From Desulfocarbo indianensis (GTDB lineage: Bacteria > Desulfobacterota > Desulfarculia > Desulfarculales > Desulfarculaceae): a stretch of 64,000 nt of DNA. Below are positions 7,291 through 16,477 of this stretch, piece by piece; positions within the stretch are counted from its first letter, which is position 1; each line of letters opens with the position of its first letter. The notes under the pieces are model-generated. The model was not told the origin of the DNA, searched no databases, and was given only the letters and a program-made list of their open reading frames with translations. The stretch is taken from assembly GCA_001184205.1 (NCBI GenBank), contig LBMP01000006.1:285503-349502 (forward strand), written 5' to 3'. The position numbers were made by a program, and so were the translations under genes.

Positions 7291-9438
7291 CTATTCCAGG
7301 CCCAAGCGCTTCACCGAGATCACCCCTTTTATCTTGTGCAGCTCCTTTAACAGATCCTGCATCTGCTTAGCGTCTTTTACCTCGATGAGGAAATTGGCGA
7401 TGCCGTGCTGCTCCTCGGTGGTGCGCACGTCCGCCTCCAGGATGTTTATGTCGTTCTTCTTCAATACGCCCGCCAGATCGGCCAGCGCGCCGGAGCGGTC
7501 GCTGTTGACCACCTGGATGCGGGCCGGCCGCACCTGGTCGCCGGGCACGTCCCACTCCAGATCCACCCGCCGTTCAGGGTCCACTTTCTCCAGGTGGGGG
7601 CAGCGGGCGTCGTGCACGGTCACCCCCCGGCCCCTGGTGATGTAGCCGGCGATGGGATCGCCCGGCAGGGGGTTGCAGCACTTGGCGAAGCGCACCAGGA
7701 TGTCCTCCACCCCGCGCACCTTGACGCCGTCTTTGGGCCGCTTGCGCCGGCGCAGGGCCCGCTCGAAAAAGCCGGGCTTGTCCTTCTGCTCCTCTTCCTT
7801 GGCCGGCGGGAACACCCGGTTCACCACCAGCTTGGGGCTGACCTTGCCGTAGGCCACCGCGGCCAGCAGGTGATCGGAGTCCTTGAAGGAGAAATCCTGC
7901 ACCACCTTGTCCAGCTTGCCGTCCTTCATCACCGCGTTCAAGGTGGAGCTGCGCTTGCGGAACTCCCTTTCCAACAGGTCCCGACCCAGGCTCACCGCCC
8001 GGCTGCGCTCCGATTCGCGGATATAGGCCCGTATCTTGGAGCGGGCCCGGCTGGAGACCACGAACTTGAGCCAATCCTTGGAGGGATTGTGGTTGGACTG
8101 GGTGATGATCTCCACCTGATCGCCGGTGGAAAGCTCGTGGCGCAGGGGCACCATGCGGCCGTTCACCTTGGAGCCCACGCATTGGTTCCCCACCTCGGTG
8201 TGAATGGCGTAGGCGAAATCCACCGGCGTGGCGCCCCGGGGCAGTTCCTTGACGTCGCCGCCGGGGGTGAAGACGAATATCTCCTCCGGGTAAAGATCCA
8301 TGCGCAGGGATTGCAGGAACTCGGAGGGGTCGTCCATCTCCCGCTGCCAATCCATCAGCCTTCTGAGCCAGGCGAAGCGCTGCTGCTCGGAAACGTCGGA
8401 AGCGCCGTCTTCCTTGTAGCGCCAATGGGCGGCGATGCCCACCTCGGCCACCCGGTGCATCTCCTCGGTGCGTATCTGCACCTCCATGCGCTGGCCCATG
8501 GGGCCCACCACCGCGGTATGCAGCGACTGGTAGCCGTTGGGCTTGGGCATGCCGATGTAATCCCGGAAACGGCCGGGGATGGGCTTCCACATGGTGTGGA
8601 TGATGCCCAGGGCCTCGTAGCAATCGCGCAGGTTTTTCACGATGACCCGGAAGGCGGTTATATCGTAGAGCCCGTCGATGTCCACGTTGCGGCGGATCAT
8701 TTTTTGGTAGATGCTGGCGAAATGCTTGGAGCGCCCGGACACGGCGCACTTGATGCCGTGCTCGGCCATGGCCTGCACGATCTTGTCCATGACCTCGGCG
8801 GTGAATTGATCGCGGTCGGCCTTGCGGGTGGCCACGCCGTCTTGAATGCGGCGGTAAACCTGGGGCTCCAGATAATACAGGGCCAAGTCTTCCAGCTCGG
8901 CCTGCCAGCGCCTTATGCCCAGGCGGTGGGCCATGGGCGCGTAGATTTCCCGCGTCTCCAGGGCGATGCGGCGCTGCTTCTGCTCCGGCAGATAGCCCAG
9001 GGTGCGCATGTTGTGCAGGCGGTCGGCCAGCTTGATGAGCAGCACCCGGATGTCGCCGGCCATGGCCAGGATCATCTTGCGCAGGCTTTCGGCCTGGCGG
9101 GCGATGGGGGTGCCGGCGGTCAGCTCGGTGATCTTGGTCACCCCGTCCACCAACACCGACACCTCCACGCCCAGGAGCTTGGAGATATCGTCCAGGGTGG
9201 CGCTGGTGTCTTCCACCGCGTCGTGCAAAAGCCCCGCGCAGATGCTGGCCACGTCCAGATGCATGTCGGTGAGAAGCGAGGCCACGGCCAGGGGGTGGCT
9301 GAGGTAGGGCTCGCCGGATTTGCGGATCTGGCCGGCGTGCACCTTGGCCGAATACACGTAGGCCTTCATGATGACGGTCACGTCGGCCGCGGGATGGTAT
9401 TCCTTTACCGCGTCTATGATTTCGTTGATGCGCACCAT
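7291..9438 (-). CDS. rel: bifunctional (p)ppGpp synthetase/hydrolase, RelA/SpoT family
   Basis: This 715-residue protein makes and degrades (p)ppGpp, the stringent-response alarmone. The domains are in the usual order: an HD hydrolase domain with an intact HDAVED core (GLLHDAVEDT near residue 73), a synthetase domain with RFRDYIGMPKPNGYQSLHT, TGS (EEIFVFTPGGDV), the helical/zinc-finger region (RFAKCCNPLPGD) and a C-terminal ACT domain. Both catalytic halves look intact, so it is probably bifunctional. It lies 133 bp downstream of proS on the same strand. Confidence 0.95.
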   Translation of the reverse strand: MVRINEIIDAVKEYHPAADVTVIMKAYVYSAKVHAGQIRKSGEPYLSHPLAVASLLTDMHLDVASICAGLLHDAVEDTSATLDDISKLLGVEVSVLVDGVTKITELTAGTPIARQAESLRKMILAMAGDIRVLLIKLADRLHNMRTLGYLPEQKQRRIALETREIYAPMAHRLGIRRWQAELEDLALYYLEPQVYRRIQDGVATRKADRDQFTAEVMDKIVQAMAEHGIKCAVSGRSKHFASIYQKMIRRNVDIDGLYDITAFRVIVKNLRDCYEALGIIHTMWKPIPGRFRDYIGMPKPNGYQSLHTAVVGPMGQRMEVQIRTEEMHRVAEVGIAAHWRYKEDGASDVSEQQRFAWLRRLMDWQREMDDPSEFLQSLRMDLYPEEIFVFTPGGDVKELPRGATPVDFAYAIHTEVGNQCVGSKVNGRMVPLRHELSTGDQVEIITQSNHNPSKDWLKFVVSSRARSKIRAYIRESERSRAVSLGRDLLEREFRKRSSTLNAVMKDGKLDKVVQDFSFKDSDHLLAAVAYGKVSPKLVVNRVFPPAKEEEQKDKPGFFERALRRRKRPKDGVKVRGVEDILVRFAKCCNPLPGDPIAGYITRGRGVTVHDARCPHLEKVDPERRVDLEWDVPGDQVRPARIQVVNSDRSGALADLAGVLKKNDINILEADVRTTEEQHGIANFLIEVKDAKQMQDLLKELHKIKGVISVKRLGLE

Positions 9439-9526
9439 GGCGAATCGTTACAGCTCATCCCGCCAGCGAAACAGATTTTTATGCCGGGCGCTCATGCCGT
9501 TCTCCGGCCGGCGCGTTGTAAAGGCG

Positions 9527-9544
9527 GACCGCCTTCAGGCGGTC
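9527..9544 (-). other. hairpin between proS and rel
   Basis: GACCGCC and GGCGGTC form a perfect 7-bp stem around a four-base loop in the 133-bp gap between proS and rel. No T-run follows on the minus strand, so its role (partial terminator or processing site) is uncertain. Confidence 0.3.
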
Positions 9545-9571
9545 AGCCGCAAAATCCGGGGGCGAGGCCTT

Positions 9572-11287
9572 TCACAAGGATTGAGCGCCTGCCTCTTTGG
9601 CCATCTTAGCCACCAGCGCCGCCGCCTCTTTCAAGTCTAACATCTCCGTCTGCCCGCCGGCACGGCGCTTGAACTCGGCCTTGCCTTCCTTGAGGCCCTT
9701 TTTGCCGATCACCACCTTGAAGGGTACGCCCAGGAGGTCGGAGTCCTTGAACTTGACGCCGGGGCGCAGGTCGCGGTCGTCCAGGAGCGCGTCCACGCCG
9801 GCGGCCCAAAGGTCCTCGTATATGGCCTGGGCGGTCTCCATGGCCTGGCCTTCCACGTCCAGGGGCAGCACCGCCACCGAAACCGGCGCGATGGGCATGG
9901 GGAAGATGATGCCGTCGGCGTCGTTGCCCTGCTCGATGGCCGCGGCCACGATGCGGCTGACGCCGATGCCGTAGCAGCCCATGACGATGGGCTTGCTCTG
10001 GCCTTCCGCGTCCAGATAGGCGGCGCCCAGGGCCTGGCTGTATTTGGTGCCCAGGCGGAAGGTGTGGCCCACCTCGATGCCCCTGGCGAAAGCCAGCCCG
10101 CCGCCGCAGCGGGGGCAGGGGTCGCCGGGCGCCGCCTGGCGGAGATCGGCCCGCTTTGCCTGGGGCACGTCGCGCTCCAGGTGCACCCCGCTGAGATGGG
10201 CGTCGGCCTGGTTGGCGCCCACCACCAGGGCCCCGGAATAATAAAGCTCCTGGTCGGCGTAGATGGGGATAGCAAGCCCCACCGGCCCGGAAAAGCCCAC
10301 CGGCCCGCCGGTTATCTCCTGGATGGCCGAGGGCGCGGCCAGGACCAGCTCGGCGGCCCCGGTCAGGTTCTTGAGCTTTATCTCGTTGGCCTCGCGGTCA
10401 CCGCGCACCATGGCCGCCACCGGCTGGCCATCGGCCAGATAGATCAAGGTCTTGGCCACCGCCGCCGGCGCGACCTTCAGGAACCTGGCCACCTCCTCCA
10501 CGGTGTGGGCCCCCGGCGTGGCCACCTGGGCTTTTTCCTGGGCCGGGCCAGGCGTCTGCCCTTGGGGAGCGGGAACCTCGGCCTTTTCCAGGTTGGCCGC
10601 GTAATCGCAGGATTCGCAACTGGCGATGGCGTCCTCGCCGGTTTCGGCCAGCACCATGAATTCATGGCTGAAGGAGCCGCCGATGGAGCCGCTGTCAGCC
10701 TCCACCACCGAGAACTTCAAGGCCAGGCGCTGGAAGGCGGCGCGGTAGGCCTTCTGCATAATGCGGTAGCTTTCCGCCGAGGTCTCCTCGTCCACGTCAA
10801 AGGAGTAGGCGTCCTTCATGAGGAATTCCCGCGCCCGCATGACGCCGAAGCGGGGCCGTATCTCGTCGCGGAACTTGGTCTGTATCTGGTAGAGATTGAG
10901 GGGCAGGTCCCGGTAGGAGCGCACCTCGCGCCGCACCAGGTCGGTTATGACCTCCTCGTGGGTGGGGGCCAGACAGTAGTCATGGTCGTGGCGGTCCTTG
11001 AAGCGCAGCAGCTCGCGCCCGTAGTGCTCCCAGCGGCCGGACTCCCGCCACAGATCGCCCGGCTGCACGGCGGGCATGAGCAGTTCCTGGGCCCCGGCCC
11101 TGTCCATCTCCTGGCGCACGATGCGTTCCACCTTGCGCAGCACCCTTAGGCCCAGGGGCAGCCAGTTGTAAATGCCGGAGGACAGCTTGCGGATCAAGCC
11201 GGCCCTGAGCATGAGCTTGTGGGAGATGACCTCCGCCTCGGCGGGGGTTTCCTTTAGGGTGGGGATGAGCACTTGACTGAACCGCAT
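9572..11287 (-). CDS. proS: prolyl-tRNA synthetase
   Basis: Charges tRNA-Pro with proline. The 571 residues fit the bacterial-type enzyme with an inserted editing domain. Class II motifs are visible: [17 protein letters not shown] (motif 1 region), a motif 2 region ending [17 protein letters not shown], and motif 3 within GCYGIGVSR. The editing insert spans roughly residues 220-390. The ATG at 11287 is preceded by AAAGG and starts the family-typical [13 protein letters not shown]; the frame is open upstream without family sequence. rel follows on the same strand. Confidence 0.96.
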   Translation of the reverse strand: MRFSQVLIPTLKETPAEAEVISHKLMLRAGLIRKLSSGIYNWLPLGLRVLRKVERIVRQEMDRAGAQELLMPAVQPGDLWRESGRWEHYGRELLRFKDRHDHDYCLAPTHEEVITDLVRREVRSYRDLPLNLYQIQTKFRDEIRPRFGVMRAREFLMKDAYSFDVDEETSAESYRIMQKAYRAAFQRLALKFSVVEADSGSIGGSFSHEFMVLAETGEDAIASCESCDYAANLEKAEVPAPQGQTPGPAQEKAQVATPGAHTVEEVARFLKVAPAAVAKTLIYLADGQPVAAMVRGDREANEIKLKNLTGAAELVLAAPSAIQEITGGPVGFSGPVGLAIPIYADQELYYSGALVVGANQADAHLSGVHLERDVPQAKRADLRQAAPGDPCPRCGGGLAFARGIEVGHTFRLGTKYSQALGAAYLDAEGQSKPIVMGCYGIGVSRIVAAAIEQGNDADGIIFPMPIAPVSVAVLPLDVEGQAMETAQAIYEDLWAAGVDALLDDRDLRPGVKFKDSDLLGVPFKVVIGKKGLKEGKAEFKRRAGGQTEMLDLKEAAALVAKMAKEAGAQSL

Positions 11288-11792
11288 GACTACCTTTTCC
11301 CGTGTGGCTCTGTTGATCCGTGGGGGCCCGCAGCCGCCCGCGGAGCTGGTCTGCCTGGCGGAGATGCAAGGCAAACTCCGCAATAAATGCGCTCCGGCCG
11401 CGCTTTCAAGGGGCTTCAGCGGCCCCGGCGCGGGCCGGCGCCGCTAATGAGCCGTTATTATTAACTAACCGCAATTATGGCTTATCACAGGCGCGGGCCG
11501 GCGTCCAGCTTCTTGTGTGGCGTTCGGCTGGCCTTTAGCCCGGCGAGAGCCCGCCTGTGAAAACTACCACACCTTTTATACGGCGTCCTCCCCCCCGTGC
11601 ACAAAGGAATAATTCTTGGCGGCCGGCGCTGTTTTCCGCCTTTAGCCCGGTTTTTTATTGCCAAAGGCGAGCGGCTTGGGGGAGCATGAAAGTGCCGGCC
11701 CGTGCCGCGCCCGGCGCGCTGGTTCGGGCGCCCCGCTTTGCTTTGAACCACGGCGCTTGCCGTCTTGTATCACCCGCACAAGGAGAGAGAGG
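11288..11792. other. 505-bp divergent intergenic region between proS and the EF-hand gene
   Basis: No supported gene is seen. The region must hold the minus-strand proS promoter and the plus-strand promoter of the EF-hand gene. An AT-rich stretch at 11446-11480 is the best place for the proS promoter. I saw neither a T-box leader for proS nor a convincing sigma-54 or sigma-70 pair. Confidence 0.3.
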
Positions 11793-12242
11793 ATGAAGCG
11801 TTTTCTGTTTTGCGCGTTGTTGATTTTGGCCATGGCCTTGCCTTGCCTGGCCGCCGACCAACCCGCCAAAGACCCCTTTACCTTGACTTTCACCGAGATC
11901 GACCAGAACAGCGACGGGGCCATAATCATCGCCGAGTTCGTGGCCGTGTTCCCCCAGGGCGGCAAGGAATTGATGGAGCTGGCCGACAAGGACAAGGACG
12001 GCAAGCTCACCAAGGAGGAGTTCGAGGCCTGGCAGAAGAAATACGGCGACCAGGAGCCCGAGGCGTTTGCCGTGCGCTACGTGGTCTTGGACAAGGACAA
12101 GAACGGCGAGGTGGTGGCTGATGAGTTCGTGGCGTTTTTCGGCCCCAAGGGCAAGGAAGCCTTCGCCAAGGCCGACAAGAATCACGACGGCAAGCTGAGC
12201 AAGGAGGAGTGGGAGGCCTGGAGCAAGAAAAAGTGCAAGTAG
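11793..12242 (+). CDS. exported four-EF-hand calcium-binding protein
   Basis: A 149-residue protein with an N-terminal signal peptide (hydrophobic residues 4-17, probable cleavage after LPCLA). Four EF-hand loops follow: DQNSDGAIIIAE, DKDKDGKLTKEE, DKDKNGEVVADE and DKNHDGKLSKEE, each with Asp at position 1 and Glu at 12. Periplasmic or secreted calcium binding is therefore well supported, but the partner or purpose is unknown. The ATG at 11793 is embedded in a strong purine-rich AGGAGAGAGAGG sequence. Lys and Asp/Glu dominate the mature part. Confidence 0.85.
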   Translation: MKRFLFCALLILAMALPCLAADQPAKDPFTLTFTEIDQNSDGAIIIAEFVAVFPQGGKELMELADKDKDGKLTKEEFEAWQKKYGDQEPEAFAVRYVVLDKDKNGEVVADEFVAFFGPKGKEAFAKADKNHDGKLSKEEWEAWSKKKCK

Positions 12243-12293
12243 GCTTTTCCCACGCCGTGTGAACAGCGCCGGGCGCGGGGGGGGCCGTCCTCC

Positions 12294-12320
12294 CCCATTG
12301 CGCCGCGGCGTTGCAATGGG
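12294..12320 (+). terminator. hairpin after the EF-hand gene
   Basis: CCCATTGC and GCAATGGG are perfect 8-bp inverted repeats around an 11-base GC-rich loop, 52 bp after the EF-hand stop and 27 bp before the next start. There is no T-run, so termination is only a possibility. Confidence 0.3.
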
Positions 12321-12346
12321 CCGGGATCTAAACGGGCGGGGCGCGA

Positions 12347-13612
12347 ATGAACAGGTCAACGGGCTGGGCCAAGGGCATGGCCCTGGCGATGGCGGCTGTG
12401 GGGCTGCTGACGCTCTGGAGGCCGGGCCAGGCGGCCGCGCCCCACGAGGAAAACTCCGTATTGGAGGCGGCCCAGGTTTTAGCGCCGGCTTTACGTTCCG
12501 GGCCCGGCTTCAGGGTGGAAGCCAAGGTCGCCAATGACGGCTGGCTCAATTTTTACCGGGTCGAATCCGATTACGGCCATTTCACCGCCATGGGCGGCCT
12601 GGCCCTGCAAAAGCTGGCGGGGGAGATCAAGGCCATCGCCGCCATGGCCAAGGTGGAGCAGGGCGATACCTTCGGCAAGTCCCTGGGCGAAAGCGCCAAG
12701 CGCGCCGGCAAGGGTATAAAGAACCTGTTCACCGATCCCGGCGGCACCATGGAAGGGGCGGCCACCGGCCTGGGGCGGCTCTTCGACAGGGTCAACGAGA
12801 GCCTTTCCGGCAGCGGGCCCGGCCAGAGCGAGGACAGCCGCGCCAAGCAGTTCATCGGATTCTCCAAGGCCAAACGGGAGACAGCCGCCAAGTTCGGGGT
12901 GGACGTTTATTCGGCCAATCGGGTTTTGCAGGAGCAGCTGGACAGGCTGGCCTGGGCGGACTACGCCGGCGGCATAACCGTGGGCGCGGCCTCCGCCGTG
13001 GTTCCGGCGGGAGCCGGCTTGGTAGTGAGCACCGCGGGCGGGGCCAGGCTCCTCAACGACGTCATACGCACCACCCCGCCCAGCGAGCTGCGCATGATGA
13101 ACCGCCAGAAGCTCAACGCCATGGCCATGCCGGCGGATTTAAGCGAAGTGTTCGTGGAAAACCAGGTTTATTCGCTCCGCGAACAGACCATCGTGGTGGC
13201 CGCCTTGGAGGCCATGCCCAAGCTCAAGAACCGGCGGCTGATGATAAAGGCGGCCTTGCAGGCCCAGCGACGCGAAATGAGCTTTTTGCTCTCCACCATG
13301 GCCGCCATGTACGCCGGCTTTTACCGGCAGGTGCGCCCCCTGGCCGAACTCAAGCCCATCGGCCGGCTGCTCTACGCCGTGGATGGCCAGGGCGCGCCCG
13401 TGGTGACGCTGCCCGCGGACCATGTGCTGTGGTCCAGCCGCTTGGCGCGGGCCGTGGACGAGATCAAGCGCCAGACCGGGGGCAAGGCGGGCGAGTTGTG
13501 GGTAACGGGTGATTTGAGCCCGCGCGCGGCCGCCGAACTGAAAATAGCCGGCTGGAAGATAAGAACCAACTGCGCGGAAAAGTTGCTGGGCAAATCACAG
13601 CCGCCGGCTTGA
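12347..13612 (+). CDS. exported protein of unknown function
   Basis: I do not recognise this 421-residue protein. It starts with a signal-peptide-like segment (charged start, hydrophobic core about residues 10-23, probable cleavage near GQAAA). A Gly/Ala-rich hydrophobic stretch at about residues 205-227 could be a membrane hairpin. The rest is mixed helical with many Lys and Arg. The C-terminus ends with a compact segment (GELWVTGDLSPRAAAELKIA) that resembles a small alpha/beta unit. It follows the EF-hand gene by 104 bp and faces ispG tail to tail. No good ribosome-binding site is visible at this ATG, so the start is less certain than the frame. Confidence 0.6.
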   Translation: MNRSTGWAKGMALAMAAVGLLTLWRPGQAAAPHEENSVLEAAQVLAPALRSGPGFRVEAKVANDGWLNFYRVESDYGHFTAMGGLALQKLAGEIKAIAAMAKVEQGDTFGKSLGESAKRAGKGIKNLFTDPGGTMEGAATGLGRLFDRVNESLSGSGPGQSEDSRAKQFIGFSKAKRETAAKFGVDVYSANRVLQEQLDRLAWADYAGGITVGAASAVVPAGAGLVVSTAGGARLLNDVIRTTPPSELRMMNRQKLNAMAMPADLSEVFVENQVYSLREQTIVVAALEAMPKLKNRRLMIKAALQAQRREMSFLLSTMAAMYAGFYRQVRPLAELKPIGRLLYAVDGQGAPVVTLPADHVLWSSRLARAVDEIKRQTGGKAGELWVTGDLSPRAAAELKIAGWKIRTNCAEKLLGKSQPPA

Positions 13613-13659
13613 GCCAATCAGCCGGGGCGGGAAGGGCGGAGGTTTGAAGCGGCGCGGCG

Positions 13660-14733
13660 CTAGCCGGGGAATCGCTCCGCCGCCCGCCGCACCTCCGCCA
13701 TGAAGGCGCTGAGCAGGTCCGCTTCCGGTACTTTCCTGATCACCCGGCCCTTGGCGAAAAGCACCCCCTGGCCCCGGCCGCCGGCCACGCCCACGTCGGC
13801 GTGGGAGGCCTCGCCCGGACCGTTGACCACGCAGCCCATGATGGCCACGGTGAGCGGGGCCTGGATAAAGGCCAGCTCTTTTTCCGCCGCCTCCACCAGG
13901 CCGATCAAGTCTATCTCGGTGCGGCCGCAGGTGGGGCAGGAGATGATCTCCACGCCGCGCTTCCTGAGGCCGCAGGCGCGCAGCAAATGCCAGGCCACCT
14001 CCACCTCCCGCACGGGATCGGCGGTGAGGCTGACCCGGAAGGTGTCGCCGATGCCGTCCAAGAGCAGCGCGCCGATGCCCAGGGCGCTTTTTACCGTGCC
14101 GGCCAGCAGGCCGCCCGCCTCGGTCACCCCCAGATGGGTGGGCAGGTCGTGGTCCTGGGCAAAGAGCCGGTAGGCCGCGATGGTGTCCAGCACCGAGGAT
14201 GATTTCAGGCTGACCTTGATGTCGTAAAAGCCGCGCCTTTCCAAAAGCCGCACATGGCGCAAGGCCGCTTCCACCAGGGCGGCCGGGCAGGGCCCGCCGT
14301 GCTTGGCCAGGAGGTCCTTGGGCAGGCTGCCCGAGTTGGCGCCCACCCTGATGGGCACGCGGTGGGCCTTGGCCGCCTCCACCACCCGCTGCACCGCGGC
14401 TTCGCCGCCGATGTTGCCGGGGTTGATGCGCAGGCCGGCCGCGCCGTTTTCCACCGCGGCCACGGCCAAGGCGGCGTCGAAATGGATGTCCGCCACCACC
14501 GGCAGGGGGCTTTGCCGGCAGATGGGCGCGAAGGCTTGGGCCGCCGCCATGTCCGGCACGGCGCAACGCGCCACCTCGCAGCCCGCCTGGGCCAGGCGCT
14601 GGATTTGGGCCAGGGTGGCCGCGGGGTCGCGGGTGTCGGTGCTGGTCATGGATTGCACCGCCACCGGCGCGCCGCCGCCCACGGGCACCTTGCCCAATTT
14701 GATTTGGCGGGTGGTCTGGCGGGTGAAAGGCAT
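13660..14733 (-). CDS. ispG: 4-hydroxy-3-methylbut-2-en-1-yl diphosphate synthase (flavodoxin/ferredoxin)
   Basis: Penultimate step of the MEP isoprenoid pathway: reductive ring-opening of MEcPP to HMBPP by a [4Fe-4S] enzyme. The 357 residues match the short bacterial GcpE form. RQTTRQIKLGKVPVGGGAPV starts the TIM-barrel domain. The cluster-binding region shows CPTCGRTEIDL and CVVNGPGEA, supplying the expected three Cys and following Glu. It sits 11 bp downstream of the DUF523 gene, probably co-transcribed. Confidence 0.95.
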   Translation of the reverse strand: MPFTRQTTRQIKLGKVPVGGGAPVAVQSMTSTDTRDPAATLAQIQRLAQAGCEVARCAVPDMAAAQAFAPICRQSPLPVVADIHFDAALAVAAVENGAAGLRINPGNIGGEAAVQRVVEAAKAHRVPIRVGANSGSLPKDLLAKHGGPCPAALVEAALRHVRLLERRGFYDIKVSLKSSSVLDTIAAYRLFAQDHDLPTHLGVTEAGGLLAGTVKSALGIGALLLDGIGDTFRVSLTADPVREVEVAWHLLRACGLRKRGVEIISCPTCGRTEIDLIGLVEAAEKELAFIQAPLTVAIMGCVVNGPGEASHADVGVAGGRGQGVLFAKGRVIRKVPEADLLSAFMAEVRRAAERFPG

Positions 14734-14744
14734 GGGGGCTCCGT

Positions 14745-15236
14745 TCAGGCGCGGGCCTGGGCGTTCTCGGACGGTTTGGAAAGGCCCGCCGCCTCGGCCC
14801 GCACTTCAACCACCTCGATGCCTTCAGAAAGCAAGAGCGCCGCCAGGACTCCCTGCCGCGGGCCGCCTTGGGGATTCTCCGCCAAGGGGTCCCAGGCGCA
14901 GGAGGGCGAACGGTCCTTGAGCAGGGCCCGGGTGACGCCCGCCGACTTGGCCACCGACAAGACGCGGCGCGCGCCCTGGATGAACTGGCGGCTGATGTCG
15001 TTACCGTCCTGGGTTACTATTTTCGCGACGCCTTCCAAGACTTGCAGCCCTTCGCGGCCGGGAGTGGCCCCCACGATGCGGGCCGGAGGCCGGGGGACCG
15101 GAAGCCCGCCCAGCACTTCTGGGCATAAGGCCATATGCGGCCTTCCCTGCAAACGAACCCACAGCTCCGGGGCCAGGCAGTGGCCGCCGTCGTAGCGGGT
15201 GCTCTGACCCAAAAGGCAGGCGGAAACCAGAATCAT
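14745..15236 (-). CDS. DUF523 family protein
   Basis: A 163-residue member of the DUF523 family, recognised from the N-terminal VSACLLGQSTRYDGG and CPEVLGGLPVPRPP segments with their conserved Cys residues. The family has no established function; the paired Cys suggest metal or cluster binding. It is followed closely by ispG and preceded by purM on the same strand. Confidence 0.85.
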   Translation of the reverse strand: MILVSACLLGQSTRYDGGHCLAPELWVRLQGRPHMALCPEVLGGLPVPRPPARIVGATPGREGLQVLEGVAKIVTQDGNDISRQFIQGARRVLSVAKSAGVTRALLKDRSPSCAWDPLAENPQGGPRQGVLAALLLSEGIEVVEVRAEAAGLSKPSENAQARA

Positions 15237-15270
15237 AACAACCCCCAGTTCTGGTTGAAGGCCCTTCAGG

Positions 15271-16314
15271 TTAATCTATTTCCACCGCTGATTGACCAGC
15301 TTTGCGCTCCTTGACCTCCCCCACGATCCAGGCCGGCTGATGAAGCGCCAAGAGCCGTTCGCGCACGCCGTCGGCCTGATGGGCCGGCACCACCAGGATC
15401 ATGCCCAGGCCGGAATTGAAGGTGCGCAGCATTTCCCTTTCACCCAATTTGCCGGCGTTTTTGAGGAAATGGAAAATGGGCGGTATGTCCCAGGAGCCGC
15501 GTTTCAGCACCGCCCGGCAAGAGCCGGGCAGCACCCGGGGCAGGTTTTCCAGGATGCCGCCGCCGGTGATGTGGGCCATGGCGTCCAGGTAGAAGTCGCG
15601 GCGCAGGTTGAGCAATGATTCCACGTAGATTTTGGTGGGCTCCAGAAGCTCCTCCCCCACGCTGCGCGGCAGGTCGGGCACCCTGGAATCGATGGAGAGC
15701 TTTTGTTCCTCGAAAACGATGCGCCGCACCAGGGAGTAGCCATTGGAATGCAGGCCATTGGAAGCCAGGCCGATCAGGGCGCTGCCCACGGCCACCCGCG
15801 AGCCGTCCACGATATCGTCCCGGTCCACCACGCCTACCGCGAAACCGGCCAGGTCATATTCGCCCGGCGGATAAAAACCGGGCATCTCGGCGGTTTCGCC
15901 GCCGATGAGCGCGCAGCCCGCCTGGCGGCAGCCCTCGGCCACCCCCTTCACGATATCGGCCGCCGTTTCCACCCTCAGCACGCCGGTGGCCAGGTAATCC
16001 AGCATGAACAGCGGCTTGGCCCCGGTGACCACGATGTCGTTGACGCACATGGCCACCAGGTCGATGCCCACGGTGTCGTGCTTTTCCATGAGAAAGGCGA
16101 TTTTCAGCTTGGTGCCCACGCCATCGGTGGAGGAAACCAGCACCGGCTGGGAATAATGGGAGGTATTCAGGGACATCATGCCGGAAAAACCGCCGATGTT
16201 GCCTAAAACCGAGGAGTTGTGGGTGGATTTCACCAGGGACTTGATCCGCTCCACAAAAAGATTGCCCTTTTCAATATCCACTCCCGCCTCGCGATAGCGG
16301 TCACCTTCTGACAT
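15271..16314 (-). CDS. purM: phosphoribosylformylglycinamidine cyclo-ligase
   Basis: AIR synthetase, which closes the imidazole ring in de novo purine synthesis using ATP. The 347 residues match the family. DSRYREAGVDIEKGN-like N-terminal sequence, GGFSGM, LVSSTDGVGTKLKIA, VAMCVNDIVVTGAKPLFMLDY and IGGETAEMPGFY are the signature segments. It is divergent from recG, with 163 bp between the two starts. Confidence 0.96.
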   Translation of the reverse strand: MSEGDRYREAGVDIEKGNLFVERIKSLVKSTHNSSVLGNIGGFSGMMSLNTSHYSQPVLVSSTDGVGTKLKIAFLMEKHDTVGIDLVAMCVNDIVVTGAKPLFMLDYLATGVLRVETAADIVKGVAEGCRQAGCALIGGETAEMPGFYPPGEYDLAGFAVGVVDRDDIVDGSRVAVGSALIGLASNGLHSNGYSLVRRIVFEEQKLSIDSRVPDLPRSVGEELLEPTKIYVESLLNLRRDFYLDAMAHITGGGILENLPRVLPGSCRAVLKRGSWDIPPIFHFLKNAGKLGEREMLRTFNSGLGMILVVPAHQADGVRERLLALHQPAWIVGEVKERKAGQSAVEID

Positions 16315-16477
16315 CTGGTTACTCCCTCCTGGCTTGGCAACGGACTAGGCATACTCTAGCAGAAAAGCCATTCCCCGGAAAGTTCCCGAATTGCAATACA
16401 GTCACGGGTTTTCCAGCGGGCGGCCGATCGTGGTAAGCTCTAGCCATGGCGCAACATCGCAACCTGGGAGCAGACAA

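Noticed and set aside
7405-9609. 734-codon open frame on the plus strand
   Set aside because: Antisense to rel; low-complexity His/Ala/Gly-rich product typical of shadow frames in GC-rich genes. The same applies to long frames opposite secretin, amidase and mutS genes.
11288-11500. T-box leader upstream of proS
   Set aside because: No T-box sequence, specifier arrangement or terminator/antiterminator pair found.
16391-16477. N-terminal extension of RecG from TTG 16391
   Set aside because: No ribosome-binding site; the extra residues do not resemble RecG.
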